Shown here: one piece after another, positions 7,483 to 15,553 of the stretch | How positions within the stretch are numbered: position 1 is the stretch's first letter | How the letters are laid out: each line of letters starts with the position of its first letter | Assembly (NCBI GenBank): GCA_964641895.1 | Contig: CAZXLA010000017.1 | Coordinates: 1 to 35,889 of the forward strand | Direction of reading: 5' to 3' | DNA: 35,889 nt | Source of the DNA: UBA2421 sp964641895 | GTDB taxonomy: Bacteria > Planctomycetota > Phycisphaerae > Tepidisphaerales > Tepidisphaeraceae | The notes under the pieces: model-generated | Databases searched by the model: none | What the model was told of the DNA's origin: nothing | The model's input: only the letters and a program-made list of their open reading frames with translations | Program-made: the position numbers and the translations under genes

Positions 7483-10281
7483 TCACTCCGCCGCTGGCTT
7501 CGATGTCGGCACGTTGACGTCGAGCTGCCTGCGAAGCGTTTCAAAATCGGCGCGCCATTTCCTGCCCCCCACGCGATCGCCCCAGCGGATGTACTGCTCG
7601 CGGAGATAGTTCTTGTTTTCTTCCGGCTTCTCGCCGAGTTTGGCATTGGCCTGCACAAACCGCAGCACGGCTTCCCAGTATTGATCGTTATCCATTTCGC
7701 GCGGGCCGATGCCGGTGCCGTCATCCGTGTTGACGACCGCGGCGCCGAGTTTGCGGTCGCTCAAAAGACGCGCCAGCCTGTCGCGGGCTTCGGCGTATTG
7801 CTTAAGGTCGAAGCAAAGGATGGCGATACCGACGCTGACGGCCGGATCATACTCGGCCGTCGCCCCCGCGGTTTTTCCCGCGCGAGCATCCAGCGTGCCG
7901 CGATAGAGCGCGACATTCTCGGCCGATTGCAGCGAGCGGTACAGTTCAAGCGCCGCCTCCCGCGCCGAGCGCTGCGCCGCCGGGTCGGTCTCCGAATCTG
8001 CGGCGAGTTGTTTGCTCGCGGCGTCGAACACCATGTAGCGATAGGCGAATTTGCTGATGTTCGCGTCAGTGCTTTGGCGCGCCCACTTCACCAGGAAACC
8101 GCTGAGATCGGCGCGGTTTCGCGCGATGGTGCGCACGCGATCCGCATCACCCGCGGCGCGGGCGGATTCCAGCTCTTCGTTAAGCTTCTGCAAAAGCGAG
8201 TAAACGATCGCCGCGCCCTGTCCGCCGTCGCGCTTGGCCAGCAATTGCACCAGCGCCGCCGTCGCTTCATCGCTCTTGCCCAATGCCATGAATGATTGCA
8301 CACGCACCAGAAGCACTTCGGGCAACAACGCATCGCTGCCTGCCAGTGAAGCCAACGCCGGCTCGATATCGGCCAGCATGGCGATCGCGCGCTGCGGATC
8401 CTTCTGTTCCGTCCGAGCCAGTTCCGCCGCCAGAAGTTTGGTGCGGATGAGGATCGAAAGCGCCGAAGGCTCGTTCGATTTGGCGGCCGTCTGGTTGATC
8501 ACATCGGCGAGGCGCTGAATCTCCGTCAGCATCACGCCGCGTCGGCCGTCGGTTGAGGCGAGGGCATCGAGCCGCTGCTTTTCGCACAACATTTGCAGGA
8601 ACGTGGCCGACAGCGCGCGAGAATCATTCGCCGGCACAAGGCGGAAATACCGTACCGCCTCATTGAGCTGGTTGAGCAGTTGCAGCCGGCGGGCGTATTC
8701 GAATGCAAACTCACGCCGATCAAACTGCTCGATCGCCATTGGCAGAAAGCGATCGTAAAGATTTCGAACGTTCTCTTCTTCGGCACGATCTTTCCGCAGC
8801 GCCGCGACGGCGGCTTGCGCGTTATCCAGCGCGATCACCCCGCGCTCGGTCGTGCCGGCGGCGGCGGCGTAATCGAGGAAAGCGCCGGCGGATTGCTGGT
8901 CGTCGCCGGCGCGCTGAAGCAGAAACGGGATGACAAACCGGCAATTGTCCAGTAGCGCCGGATCGACCTTTCCCCACGGCTCTCTGGAAACGATCTCCCG
9001 CGCCGCCGCGATGCCGCGCCGCAGCAGTTTTTCATCGATCTTTTCGTTCGCCGGGCGCAGCCGCTGCTCTTCGCCACGGCGCACCAGCGCCTGCAGCAGG
9101 AGTGGATCGAGGCTGGTCAGCGGCGCGTCATCGGTGAGCCGCGCGGTGAGCAATTCGTTGATTGGGCCGGCGAGGTCGGGGCGATCTTTCAGAAGCTGCG
9201 ACAGCGTTTCCACCGCGGCTTCATTGGCTTTGCGGCGATCGTCGGCATTGCCGGCAAGCTGCGCCGACAGTTCATGCACGCGATACTGCAACATGGTCGA
9301 TGCCGCCTCGGCGCTGGCGCGCGTACCAACGTCGATTGGAAGGTTACGCGACTGCCAGTGTTCCAATTCATCCAGCTGCGCCTGCGCCGCTTTGGCGTTT
9401 CGCGCCGTCAATTCCATCACCACCAGAAAGTAGTTGGCCTGATACCTTTCGATGGGCGTCGGCGACGGCTTGAACGCCTCGTCGGTGGCGATGGGTGCTA
9501 GACTCGCCTTCGCGCCGGCGAAATCGCCGCGTGTCAGTTGAAGCTTCCCGATGCGCAGGCGAACCGCCACGCGAATCGGCTGCTCGGGCACGTCGAGTTC
9601 CTTCAGGTAGGCAATGCCGCGATCGGCAATCGTCGCCCGCTGCGCGTCGCCCGGTTCCTGCGCCGCCGCCAGCAGGTAGTCGCTCATGCGCGCGTTGAAC
9701 GTGGCAAGTTGCTGGAGGTTGTACATTTTTTCCAGCCGTTTATCGTCGGGGTTGGGCTGGTTGCCGATCGACTCGACAAGCTGACCCGCCGCCGTCGCCG
9801 CACGGTCGTATAGCGCGACGATTGTTCGTGCCACCGGCTTGAGCGCCTGCCGCGCGGCGCGGTTGTCACCCCACAACTCCAACGTATCCACCTGGCGCGC
9901 GGCGGCGGCATCGATCAGCGCGCGGGCCTGCTGCATCATCGCTTCGGGGTCTTTAAGATTCGGCAGGGCGGCATCAATGCCCTGCACGACCTTCGCAACG
10001 AGCGCCTGCTGCTGGTCGCGCGGCAGTTTCGATGTGCCGTCGGTGAGTTGCCGCAGCGCCAGCATCGTCCGCCGGGCATCCTGCTCTGCCGGCGGAATTT
10101 TGTTGACCTCGAACGCGCGATCGAGCAACGCCGACAACCCGCGCGCCGCCAGTTCGTTCATCAGTTTCTCGTCCGACAACGCGGCCAGTCCGGCCGGCTG
10201 CGTCGCCTGAGCGAACGAAGCGTTGGTTGGCCGCAGATGAACGCAGATGAACGCAGATAAAAGCAGAAGGGAGATTGGCAA
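7483..10281 (-). CDS. Large exported alpha-helical (TPR-like) protein, last gene of the vWA-TolQ-ExbD operon
   Basis: A protein of about 932 residues, almost entirely helical and rich in Ala, Leu and Arg, with repeated helix pairs resembling degenerate tetratricopeptide repeats; I cannot assign a family. The frame is open up to an ATG at 10470 (995 residues), but those first 60 or so codons read through a nest of intergenic repeats. I prefer the TTG at 10281: it is preceded by a GGAGG-rich stretch and followed by a good signal peptide (LPISLLLLSAFICVHL, then a cleavable NASFAQA). Both the ribosome-binding stretch and part of the signal peptide come from repeat DNA. It closes an operon with two ExbD genes, a TolQ gene and a vWA gene, so it probably acts in the periplasm with that machine. 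Confidence 0.72.
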   Translation of the reverse strand: MPISLLLLSAFICVHLRPTNASFAQATQPAGLAALSDEKLMNELAARGLSALLDRAFEVNKIPPAEQDARRTMLALRQLTDGTSKLPRDQQQALVAKVVQGIDAALPNLKDPEAMMQQARALIDAAAARQVDTLELWGDNRAARQALKPVARTIVALYDRAATAAGQLVESIGNQPNPDDKRLEKMYNLQQLATFNARMSDYLLAAAQEPGDAQRATIADRGIAYLKELDVPEQPIRVAVRLRIGKLQLTRGDFAGAKASLAPIATDEAFKPSPTPIERYQANYFLVVMELTARNAKAAQAQLDELEHWQSRNLPIDVGTRASAEAASTMLQYRVHELSAQLAGNADDRRKANEAAVETLSQLLKDRPDLAGPINELLTARLTDDAPLTSLDPLLLQALVRRGEEQRLRPANEKIDEKLLRRGIAAAREIVSREPWGKVDPALLDNCRFVIPFLLQRAGDDQQSAGAFLDYAAAAGTTERGVIALDNAQAAVAALRKDRAEEENVRNLYDRFLPMAIEQFDRREFAFEYARRLQLLNQLNEAVRYFRLVPANDSRALSATFLQMLCEKQRLDALASTDGRRGVMLTEIQRLADVINQTAAKSNEPSALSILIRTKLLAAELARTEQKDPQRAIAMLADIEPALASLAGSDALLPEVLLVRVQSFMALGKSDEATAALVQLLAKRDGGQGAAIVYSLLQKLNEELESARAAGDADRVRTIARNRADLSGFLVKWARQSTDANISKFAYRYMVFDAASKQLAADSETDPAAQRSAREAALELYRSLQSAENVALYRGTLDARAGKTAGATAEYDPAVSVGIAILCFDLKQYAEARDRLARLLSDRKLGAAVVNTDDGTGIGPREMDNDQYWEAVLRFVQANAKLGEKPEENKNYLREQYIRWGDRVGGRKWRADFETLRRQLDVNVPTSKPAAE

Positions 10282-10511
10282 GCTCCCCCTCCATGTACTC
10301 AGGGAGGGGGTTGGGGGGGAGGGTTCTGCTCGGAGCGATTTACACGCCGTTCGGCGCCTCGCCCTCTCCCTAGCCCCCTCCCGGAGTACCAGGAGGGGGA
10401 TTCTGGCCCATCGCGCAAATTCAGATATCAACTTTCCCAATCTGCGATATCTGCGATATCTGCGGTTCATACGTCTTTCTTATCCGCGTCCATCCGCGTG
10501 CATCTGCGGCA
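10230..10511. repeat. Nested repeat island: family C inverted pair enclosing family B element and tandem 9-mers
   Basis: The outer arms are 10230-10256 (contains CGCAGATGAACGCAGATG) and 10484-10510, inverted, 23 of 27 bases matching. Inside, 10441-10465 holds a tandem 9-mer (CTGCGATAT, two and a half copies). Further inside, 10283-10400 is a family B element with two inverted GC-rich hairpin modules. The left arm itself is a near-perfect 10-bp tandem (ACGCAGATGA). The island fills the junction between the second exbD gene and the helical-protein gene, and the latter reads into it. Confidence 0.7.
10283..10400. repeat. REPIN-like element, family B copy 1
   Basis: Two inverted modules lie 50 bp or so apart. 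The left one (about 10283-10326) can form a hairpin with stem CCCCCTCC/GGAGGGGG around GTAC. The right one (10361-10400) reads GCCCTCTCCC-TAGCCCCCTCCCGG-AGTACC and folds likewise. The same two-module design recurs at 12455-12624. This is the architecture of REPINs, paired inverted REP sequences moved by RAYT transposases; no RAYT gene is in the window. Confidence 0.65.
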
Positions 10512-10518
10512 AGAAAAA

Positions 10519-10986
10519 TCAGCGGGTGGTTGAGAAGCCGACTTTCTGAAAGCCCGCCAATTGCGCCGCCGTGTAGACGTCGATGAGGAATTTGTACTTC
10601 ACCGCGCGATCCGGCGCGATCACCACCTGCAGGTCTTCCGGTTTCTTGCCCGCCTCGACCAACTGCGTTTGAAGTTGCCGCAGCGCCGCCTGCAACTCGG
10701 CGGCATTCTCGGCCTTATATTGACCTACACGCGCCACAAATCGATCGGGCACCGGCGAAGTCACTTCAATTTCCAGCGGCTCATCTTTGGGAAACCCGCC
10801 CGGCGGGGGAGTCGCGCCGCCGGCGCCGGTTTGGCGCAGCGGCAGATTGCTCACCAGGTAGCGTTCCTGCCCGGTGAATTTGCCGGCCATCATCAGAAAA
10901 ATCAGCAGCACCATGACGACATCGACCAGCGGCGTCATGTTCGGGCCGGATTCGTAATGAACTTTGCTGCTCGTGCGAAGTTTCAC
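10519..10986 (-). CDS. ExbD/TolR-family biopolymer transport protein, copy 2
   Basis: A 155-residue ExbD/TolR protein: a short cytoplasmic N terminus, one membrane helix (about residues 18-35, MTPLVDVVMVLLIFLMMA) carrying the conserved proton-path aspartate Asp22, and a periplasmic domain. It would partner the TolQ/ExbB-type channel at 11584-12444 to convert proton-motive force into movement. It starts with a GTG that overlaps the stop of the preceding exbD gene by 4 bases (GTGA), which indicates translational coupling. It ends PTRVGFSTTR-like, just inside the nested repeat island. Confidence 0.92.
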   Translation of the reverse strand: MKLRTSSKVHYESGPNMTPLVDVVMVLLIFLMMAGKFTGQERYLVSNLPLRQTGAGGATPPPGGFPKDEPLEIEVTSPVPDRFVARVGQYKAENAAELQAALRQLQTQLVEAGKKPEDLQVVIAPDRAVKYKFLIDVYTAAQLAGFQKVGFSTTR

Positions 10987-11525
10987 TTGGCACCGCCTTC
11001 CACAAGCTCATTCCGTGATTTCGTTTGATAGATCACCCGGTTCACGTTCGCCTCGGCGCACGCCACGAGCACGGGTTCCAGGAAGCGATACCCCATCTCC
11101 TTATCCCCGCGGATGATCACACGGAAATCATCGTTGTCGGCATTCGCGCCGCCGCCGCCGGTTTTGCTGTCTTTGCCGAAGCGCAGACGTTTTAACACTT
11201 CAAGCAGCGGCCGCTTTCCGGTGGAAGGATCGACCACACGAATTTCCTGCGCTACCGATGACGTGCCATCGACAATCGCCGTGACAAGCGGTTCATCCAG
11301 CGGCTTTTTCTCGCGGACGTTAAGGACGATGGTATTGCTGAGCGAATCAATCTGCAGCGCTCGGCTCAGCGCCGAAACCGGCACTTCAATCGTCGGATCA
11401 GCCCCCGTGGTTACGCCGATTTTGGCGACCAGCATGAAGAAGATTACCAGGCACATCACGATATCAATCAACGGCGTGACGTTGGGGTGACTGGTATGAA
11501 CTTGTGGCAAGCCGCGACGTTTCAT
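10983..11525 (-). CDS. ExbD/TolR-family biopolymer transport protein, copy 1
   Basis: A 180-residue ExbD/TolR protein with one membrane helix (VTPLIDIVMCLVIFFMLVA, about residues 16-34) and the conserved Asp21. It is longer than its partner, with an insert rich in Gly and Asn (GGGGANADNDDF) in the periplasmic domain. AGGAATC lies directly upstream of the ATG as a ribosome-binding site. Two different ExbD proteins with one TolQ channel suggest an asymmetric ExbD dimer, known in some systems as ExbD1/ExbD2. It lies 58 bp downstream of the tolQ gene and overlaps the next exbD gene by 4 bases. Confidence 0.92.
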   Translation of the reverse strand: MKRRGLPQVHTSHPNVTPLIDIVMCLVIFFMLVAKIGVTTGADPTIEVPVSALSRALQIDSLSNTIVLNVREKKPLDEPLVTAIVDGTSSVAQEIRVVDPSTGKRPLLEVLKRLRFGKDSKTGGGGANADNDDFRVIIRGDKEMGYRFLEPVLVACAEANVNRVIYQTKSRNELVEGGAK

Positions 11526-11531
11526 GATTCC

Positions 11532-11550
11532 TGATGCCTTTCAGGCATCA
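11532..11550. other. Small hairpin between tolQ-like and exbD genes
   Basis: A perfect 7-bp stem (TGATGCC/GGCATCA) with a 5-base loop, just upstream of the exbD ribosome-binding site. There is no U run, so it is not a terminator. It may mark an RNA processing or stability site that sets the ratio of channel to ExbD protein. Confidence 0.4.
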
Positions 11551-11583
11551 ATCGGTAAATGGTTGATGACTTGCCCAAGCGCG

Positions 11584-12444
11584 TTATAGATCCCCCGGCG
11601 ACGGCATCGGATTCGGCGGCTTGCGCGGGCTGGGCATCGCCGGTTGCGGCGTCGTGACCGCGCGCGGCGCCGCGGTTGGCGCTTTAGCGTCGCTGCTCTT
11701 CAGCAGCAGCAGCAACTCTTCCGACAGCAATGCACCCTGCATGGTCAGGCGGTCGATAATCGTTCGCAGCACGCCGAACGCCGCCAGACACGGCACGGCG
11801 AGCACCAGACCGAGAAATGTGTGAGCCAGCGCCTTGCTCACGCCATACGCCAACTGCGCCGGCGACGCATTCCCGCCGGCGGCGTTCATGTCGCTAAACG
11901 CGTAGATCATCCCCAGCACCGTTCCGAGCAAACCCAGCAACGGTCCGAGGTTGCCGATAATGTTGAGATACTCAATTTTGCGAAACTGCTCCGCGGTCTG
12001 CTCGGCCACGCTGGTTTCCATCGCTTCTTTCATGGCAGCGAAATCGGGGGCGCGCTTGATGGCGGGGTTGATGGCCTTGCTGATAAACGTGGGATCGCTG
12101 GCGGTGAAGTCAGTCAGCTCGCGAAACTTCCGCTGGGCGATCAACTCGCGAATGGTGTTGATCGATTCATCAGGCAGCAGCACCGAACGGCGGTTTTGGA
12201 TGAATCCCTGGATAATCAATGTCAGCCCCGCCACCGACAGAATGCCGATCGTCCAGAACACCGGGTCCATGTTCTCCATGACGATGGTGAACACGCCCTT
12301 GCCTTTGGCCGGCGCGGCATCGGCATTCTGTCCGGCGGCGTTGGCGTCTTGCGCGAAACCGGTGCGCGTGATCGCGACGACGCCGAACAGCATGATCGCG
12401 AGCAGTGCGAGTCGAAAAATCGAAGTGTTGTAGTTACGGGGCAT
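11584..12444 (-). CDS. MotA/TolQ/ExbB proton channel family protein
   Basis: A 286-residue inner-membrane protein. It has an N-terminal signal-like helix (residues 10-30), then a membrane helix at about 63-81, a cytoplasmic loop with ISKAINPAIKRAPDF, and two more helices at about 161-183 (GNLGPLLGLLGTVLGMIYAF, the ExbB/TolQ signature) and 205-229. It forms the proton channel driving ExbD/TolR-type partners encoded next. The C terminus is Pro-rich. The frame stays open to 12564, but that extension is translated repeat DNA; the ATG at 12444 with GGGAGAAAG upstream is the likely start. The N-terminal extra helix is common in planctomycete homologues, from memory. Confidence 0.92.
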   Translation of the reverse strand: MPRNYNTSIFRLALLAIMLFGVVAITRTGFAQDANAAGQNADAAPAKGKGVFTIVMENMDPVFWTIGILSVAGLTLIIQGFIQNRRSVLLPDESINTIRELIAQRKFRELTDFTASDPTFISKAINPAIKRAPDFAAMKEAMETSVAEQTAEQFRKIEYLNIIGNLGPLLGLLGTVLGMIYAFSDMNAAGGNASPAQLAYGVSKALAHTFLGLVLAVPCLAAFGVLRTIIDRLTMQGALLSEELLLLLKSSDAKAPTAAPRAVTTPQPAMPSPRKPPNPMPSPGDL

Positions 12445-12454
12445 TGTTATCTTT

Positions 12455-12624
12455 CTCCCTCGCCCGGTACTCCGGGGGAGGGCCGGGGTGAGGGCTCTTC
12501 TGGCAAACCTGAAACCGATCGATTTCTCAAGCCTCCGTTCGAGACACACTCTTCGGCGAAACACCTCACTCGGTTCGCCACAAGAACCCTCACCCTAGCC
12601 CTCTCCCGGCGTACCGAGAGAGGG
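12455..12624. repeat. REPIN-like element, family B copy 2
   Basis: Two inverted modules: left at 12455-12500 (CCCGGTACTCCGGGGGAGG hairpin followed by GCCGGGGTGAGGGCTC) and right at 12583-12624 (GAACCCTCACCCTAGCCC, then a CTCTCCCGGCGTACCGAGAG hairpin). The modules are near-complements of each other and of the copy at 10283-10400. The element occupies the gap between the vWA gene and the tolQ-like gene, so the operon is transcribed through it, if co-transcribed. Confidence 0.7.
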
Positions 12625-12632
12625 AATGGAAA

Positions 12633-13694
12633 CTAAAATCCATTTCTCTCAATCGGCTTATACACGCCGCCGTTCTTCTCGGCGATTTGCTGCATCACTT
12701 TTTCGAGTTCAGGGTCGCTGCGCGACCGGATCAGCAGTGTGTTGACCTTCACCTTGCCGCCCTGGTTTTGCTTGACGAACTCATCTTTCACATCATCGAA
12801 TGAGGCGATCTGGTCGAAGCCGTCGGTGAGAACATAAATCAGTTCGGGCTTGAGCGCAAATGCGGCGCGGATGGCCGACATGGGTTCGGTCGATCCGCTG
12901 ACGGTGTATTTTTCTTCGATCCATGCAAACGCCTTGCGCTTGTTTGCCGTACTGGCGCGGAGCATCGCGCCTTTTTGCAGCGACACCATATCGCCGTCGC
13001 TGAAGATGACGATGTTGAATTCCTGGATCGGCACCAGCTTGTCGATGGAACTGGCCAGCGCGGCTTTGAGGCGTTCGCGGGCATCGATCATGCTGCCCGA
13101 GGCGTCGACGAGGTAAACAATCCTTCGCGCATTCCCGCCGACGCCGATGAATGAAACACGCGGCCCCAGCGCCCCCGCGCCGCCGCCGGGCACGCCGAAC
13201 GGGGCGAGTTGAGCACCGTCGGGTGAACTGCTGCCGGCGCCGGTGGATCGCCCAATGGCGGCCGCGCCGCCGATGCTGATGACGCTGTCGGCCTGCGTGT
13301 CTTTGTTGTCGCCCATCAGCGTCTGGGTGAGCGTCTGGCTGGGCCGCTCGGCCCAACCCTGGCTGGCGACCGCGACGTCCAGCGCGTCTTGTGCCGCGGC
13401 GCGGTTCGGGTCGTCGCCGAGGCCGGGGTTGGGAATCCCGCCGGCGGGGCCGGATTCGGCCAGCGTGCTGTCGGGGATGATCACCTGCTCCTGCGTGAGA
13501 TTCTTATAAATCTTTTCCGCGGTCGTGAGAAATGCATACCCCAACCCAATGACGGCGGCGTGAACGAACAGCGAACTAAGGAACGGCACCACCGTTTGCA
13601 CCGAGCGTTTCTGCCAGAACGTAATATGGGGAACCACCGGCGCGCTCGGCTCAACCGATGGTGCAGACGAAGGTGGGACGGACGCGGACGACAT
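12633..13694 (-). CDS. Membrane-anchored von Willebrand factor A domain protein (TonB-like layout)
   Basis: A 353-residue protein. The N-terminal 30 residues are cytoplasmic and Pro/Ser-rich, a single membrane helix follows (about 33-57), then a low-complexity Gly/Ala/Ser linker to about residue 180, then a vWA domain. The MIDAS motif DASGS (residues 197-201) is intact, and later LTDGF fits the second metal-site strand. vWA domains bind divalent metal and protein ligands. The layout of cytoplasmic tail, one helix and extended periplasmic part is that of TonB/TolA, and it heads an operon with TolQ- and ExbD-type genes. So it is probably the moving or load-bearing element of that complex. This role is inference. 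Confidence 0.87.
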   Translation of the reverse strand: MSSASVPPSSAPSVEPSAPVVPHITFWQKRSVQTVVPFLSSLFVHAAVIGLGYAFLTTAEKIYKNLTQEQVIIPDSTLAESGPAGGIPNPGLGDDPNRAAAQDALDVAVASQGWAERPSQTLTQTLMGDNKDTQADSVISIGGAAAIGRSTGAGSSSPDGAQLAPFGVPGGGAGALGPRVSFIGVGGNARRIVYLVDASGSMIDARERLKAALASSIDKLVPIQEFNIVIFSDGDMVSLQKGAMLRASTANKRKAFAWIEEKYTVSGSTEPMSAIRAAFALKPELIYVLTDGFDQIASFDDVKDEFVKQNQGGKVKVNTLLIRSRSDPELEKVMQQIAEKNGGVYKPIERNGF

Positions 13695-13738
13695 ACGAAG
13701 CTCAGGCGCGACATCTAGATGTTACAACTAAAGTTAGG

Positions 13739-13796
13739 GCGAAGCCGCAAGCGGCACCGTCTCGCGCTTGGCAAACTTGAGCGCTTGCGGCTTCGC
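13739..13796. repeat. Inverted-pair repeat, family H (GCGAAGCCGCAAGCG)
   Basis: The 15-bp arms at 13739-13753 and 13782-13796 are perfect reverse complements with a 28-bp spacer. Imperfect outer arms (ACAACTA near 13725, TAGTTGT near 13814) extend the symmetry. It lies between the divergent vWA and radical SAM genes, where it could also influence both promoters. The last bases of the window (CCGCTTGCGGCTT, 35877-35889) match the arm core, so a second copy may begin there. Confidence 0.65.
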
Positions 13797-13890
13797 GACA
13801 ATTTACCTTTTCGTTAGTTGTAGCTTCGCGCAACTAACAGCGTCAACCATCTTTGTGCCGTGCCCCCGGGGATCGACTACACTATTTGCC

Positions 13891-15525
13891 GTGCCGGATA
13901 TCGTCCTGACCACCCTCAACGCCAAGTACGCCCACGCGGCATTCGGATTGCGGTATTTACTGGCCAATCTCGGCGACTTGGCGGCGCGGGCGACGATTCT
14001 TGAGTTCGATATCAGCCAGCGGTCGACGGATGTCGTCGAAAAGATTCTGGCCGAAATTCCGAAGATCGTCGGCCTGGGCATCTACATCTGGAACGTCGAA
14101 CCCGCCACGCGGGTGGTGGCCGAGCTAAAACGGCTGCGCCCCGACGTGACGATCGTCCTGGGCGGGCCGGAAGTAAGTTACGAAACCGATCAACAGGAAA
14201 TTTGCAACCTCGCCGACTTTGTTGTGACGGGCGAGGCGGATCTGGCGTTTGGCGATCTTTGTCGAAAAATGTTGGGCGGCGAAGAGTGTCCTGCGAAAGT
14301 GATTGCTGCCGAGTTGCCGGAGTTTGCACCACGAGGGCGAATCATCGTGGAGGGCGAGGCTCCCGCCGAGCTATTGGCGCGAACGGTATCACTCCTGGGA
14401 ACGGCTCGGCGGGAGCCTCGCCCGCCACAGGTCGTTCCTGAAGCGCTACGGCTGCCGTACCACTTGTACACCGACCGCGATTTGGCGCACCGCGTCATTT
14501 ATGTTGAGGCCAGCCGGGGGTGTCCGTTTTCGTGCGAGTTTTGCCTGTCGTCGCTCGACGTGCCGGTACGGAATGTTCCGCTTGAACCGTTTCTCGCCGA
14601 TATGCAAAAACTGCTCGACCGCGGGTGCAGGCAGTTCAAGTTTGTCGATCGCACCTTCAACCTGAACTTGAATTTCAGTAAGGCGATCCTGCAATTTTTC
14701 CTCGATCGGAATTTCGAAGGGCTGTTCGTGCATTTCGAAATGGTTCCGGATCGCCTGCCGGAAGGCTTGCGCGAGTTGATCCGCCGATTCCCACCGGGGG
14801 CATTGCAGTTTGAGGTGGGAATTCAGACCTTCAACCCCGACGTGGAAAAACTCATCAGCCGACGGCAGGATCATGCGCGGCTGGAAGACAACCTGCGCTG
14901 GTTGCGCCGCGAGACGGGCGTTCATGTGCACGCGGATCTGATCGTGGGCCTGCCCGGCGAAGACCTGGCGAGTTTTGGCGCAGGCTTCGACAAGCTGGTT
15001 TCGCTCGGCCCGCAGGAGATTCAAGTCGGCATCCTCAAGCGTTTACGCGGAACGCCCATCGTCCGGCACGATGCCGAGTGGCAGATGGTTTATTCGCCCC
15101 ACCCGCCTTATGAAGTCTTGCAGACAAAACTGGTTTCGTTCAATGACATGCAGCGGATGCGCCGATTTTCGCGCTACTGGGATTTGCTGGCCAACAGCGG
15201 CAACTTCGTCGCAACCACGCCGCTGGTTTGGGTCGATGAATCGCCATTCGAATGGTTTTTGAAGTTGAGCAATTGGCTTTACGACACCACCGGGCAAACC
15301 CACGCGATCTCGCTGACGAACTTGAGTGAGCTGCTGTTTAAGTTCCTTACGCAGCAACGTCATCTTGAAGCGCAACAGGTTGCCGAAGCGATCTGGAAAG
15401 ACTTCCAACGCGTGGGTCGCTCGGATCGTCCGAAGTTTCTGCAACCTTATGTGGAACGTGCCGATACCCGCACGATGAAGTTGCTTGGTCGATCAAGACA
15501 GTCTCGACACAATTCAATAAACTAA
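13891..15525 (+). CDS. B12-binding-domain radical SAM protein (DUF4080-type)
   Basis: A 544-residue protein from a GTG start at 13891 (VPDIVLTTLNAKYAHAAFGL). The frame opens earlier at a TTG (13768), but that part is repeat DNA. Residues 1-130 form a cobalamin-binding-type Rossmann domain; the radical SAM core follows with the [4Fe-4S] motif CPFSCEFC (Cys211, Cys215, Cys218) and a C-terminal region resembling DUF4080. It should cleave S-adenosylmethionine to start a radical reaction, possibly methylation or rearrangement; the substrate of this family is unknown to me. Residues of about 153-179 between the two domains are translated from an inverted repeat (14347-14428) and look like an insertion. 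The gene stands alone, divergent from the vWA operon. Confidence 0.87.
   Translation: MPDIVLTTLNAKYAHAAFGLRYLLANLGDLAARATILEFDISQRSTDVVEKILAEIPKIVGLGIYIWNVEPATRVVAELKRLRPDVTIVLGGPEVSYETDQQEICNLADFVVTGEADLAFGDLCRKMLGGEECPAKVIAAELPEFAPRGRIIVEGEAPAELLARTVSLLGTARREPRPPQVVPEALRLPYHLYTDRDLAHRVIYVEASRGCPFSCEFCLSSLDVPVRNVPLEPFLADMQKLLDRGCRQFKFVDRTFNLNLNFSKAILQFFLDRNFEGLFVHFEMVPDRLPEGLRELIRRFPPGALQFEVGIQTFNPDVEKLISRRQDHARLEDNLRWLRRETGVHVHADLIVGLPGEDLASFGAGFDKLVSLGPQEIQVGILKRLRGTPIVRHDAEWQMVYSPHPPYEVLQTKLVSFNDMQRMRRFSRYWDLLANSGNFVATTPLVWVDESPFEWFLKLSNWLYDTTGQTHAISLTNLSELLFKFLTQQRHLEAQQVAEAIWKDFQRVGRSDRPKFLQPYVERADTRTMKLLGRSRQSRHNSIN
14347..14428. repeat. Inverted-pair repeat inside a coding region, family E (GGCGAGGCTCCCGCC)
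   Basis: The left arm 14347-14371 contains GGCGAGGCTCCCGCCGAGC. The right arm 14404-14428 is its reverse complement, 24 of 25 bases matching, with a 32-bp spacer. The unit is read in frame by the radical SAM gene as VEGEAPAELLARTVSLLG and the Arg/Pro-rich residues after it. The composition and the perfect symmetry are unlike the rest of the gene. Confidence 0.8.
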
Positions 15526-15553
15526 AAGCCATGAAGAGAATGGATGGATCGAA

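Noticed and set aside
10230..10260. CRISPR-like short tandem repeats
   Set aside because: The units are 10 bp direct repeats without unique spacers, and no cas genes are present.
7483..10470. A 995-residue reading of the helical protein
   Set aside because: The first 60 or so residues are translated from nested intergenic repeats and lack a ribosome-binding site at the ATG. A start at 10281 is preferred.
11644..12636. A 330-codon plus-strand open frame opposite the tolQ-like gene
   Set aside because: Shadow frame: its sequence lacks recognisable domains and runs through repeat DNA at its end.
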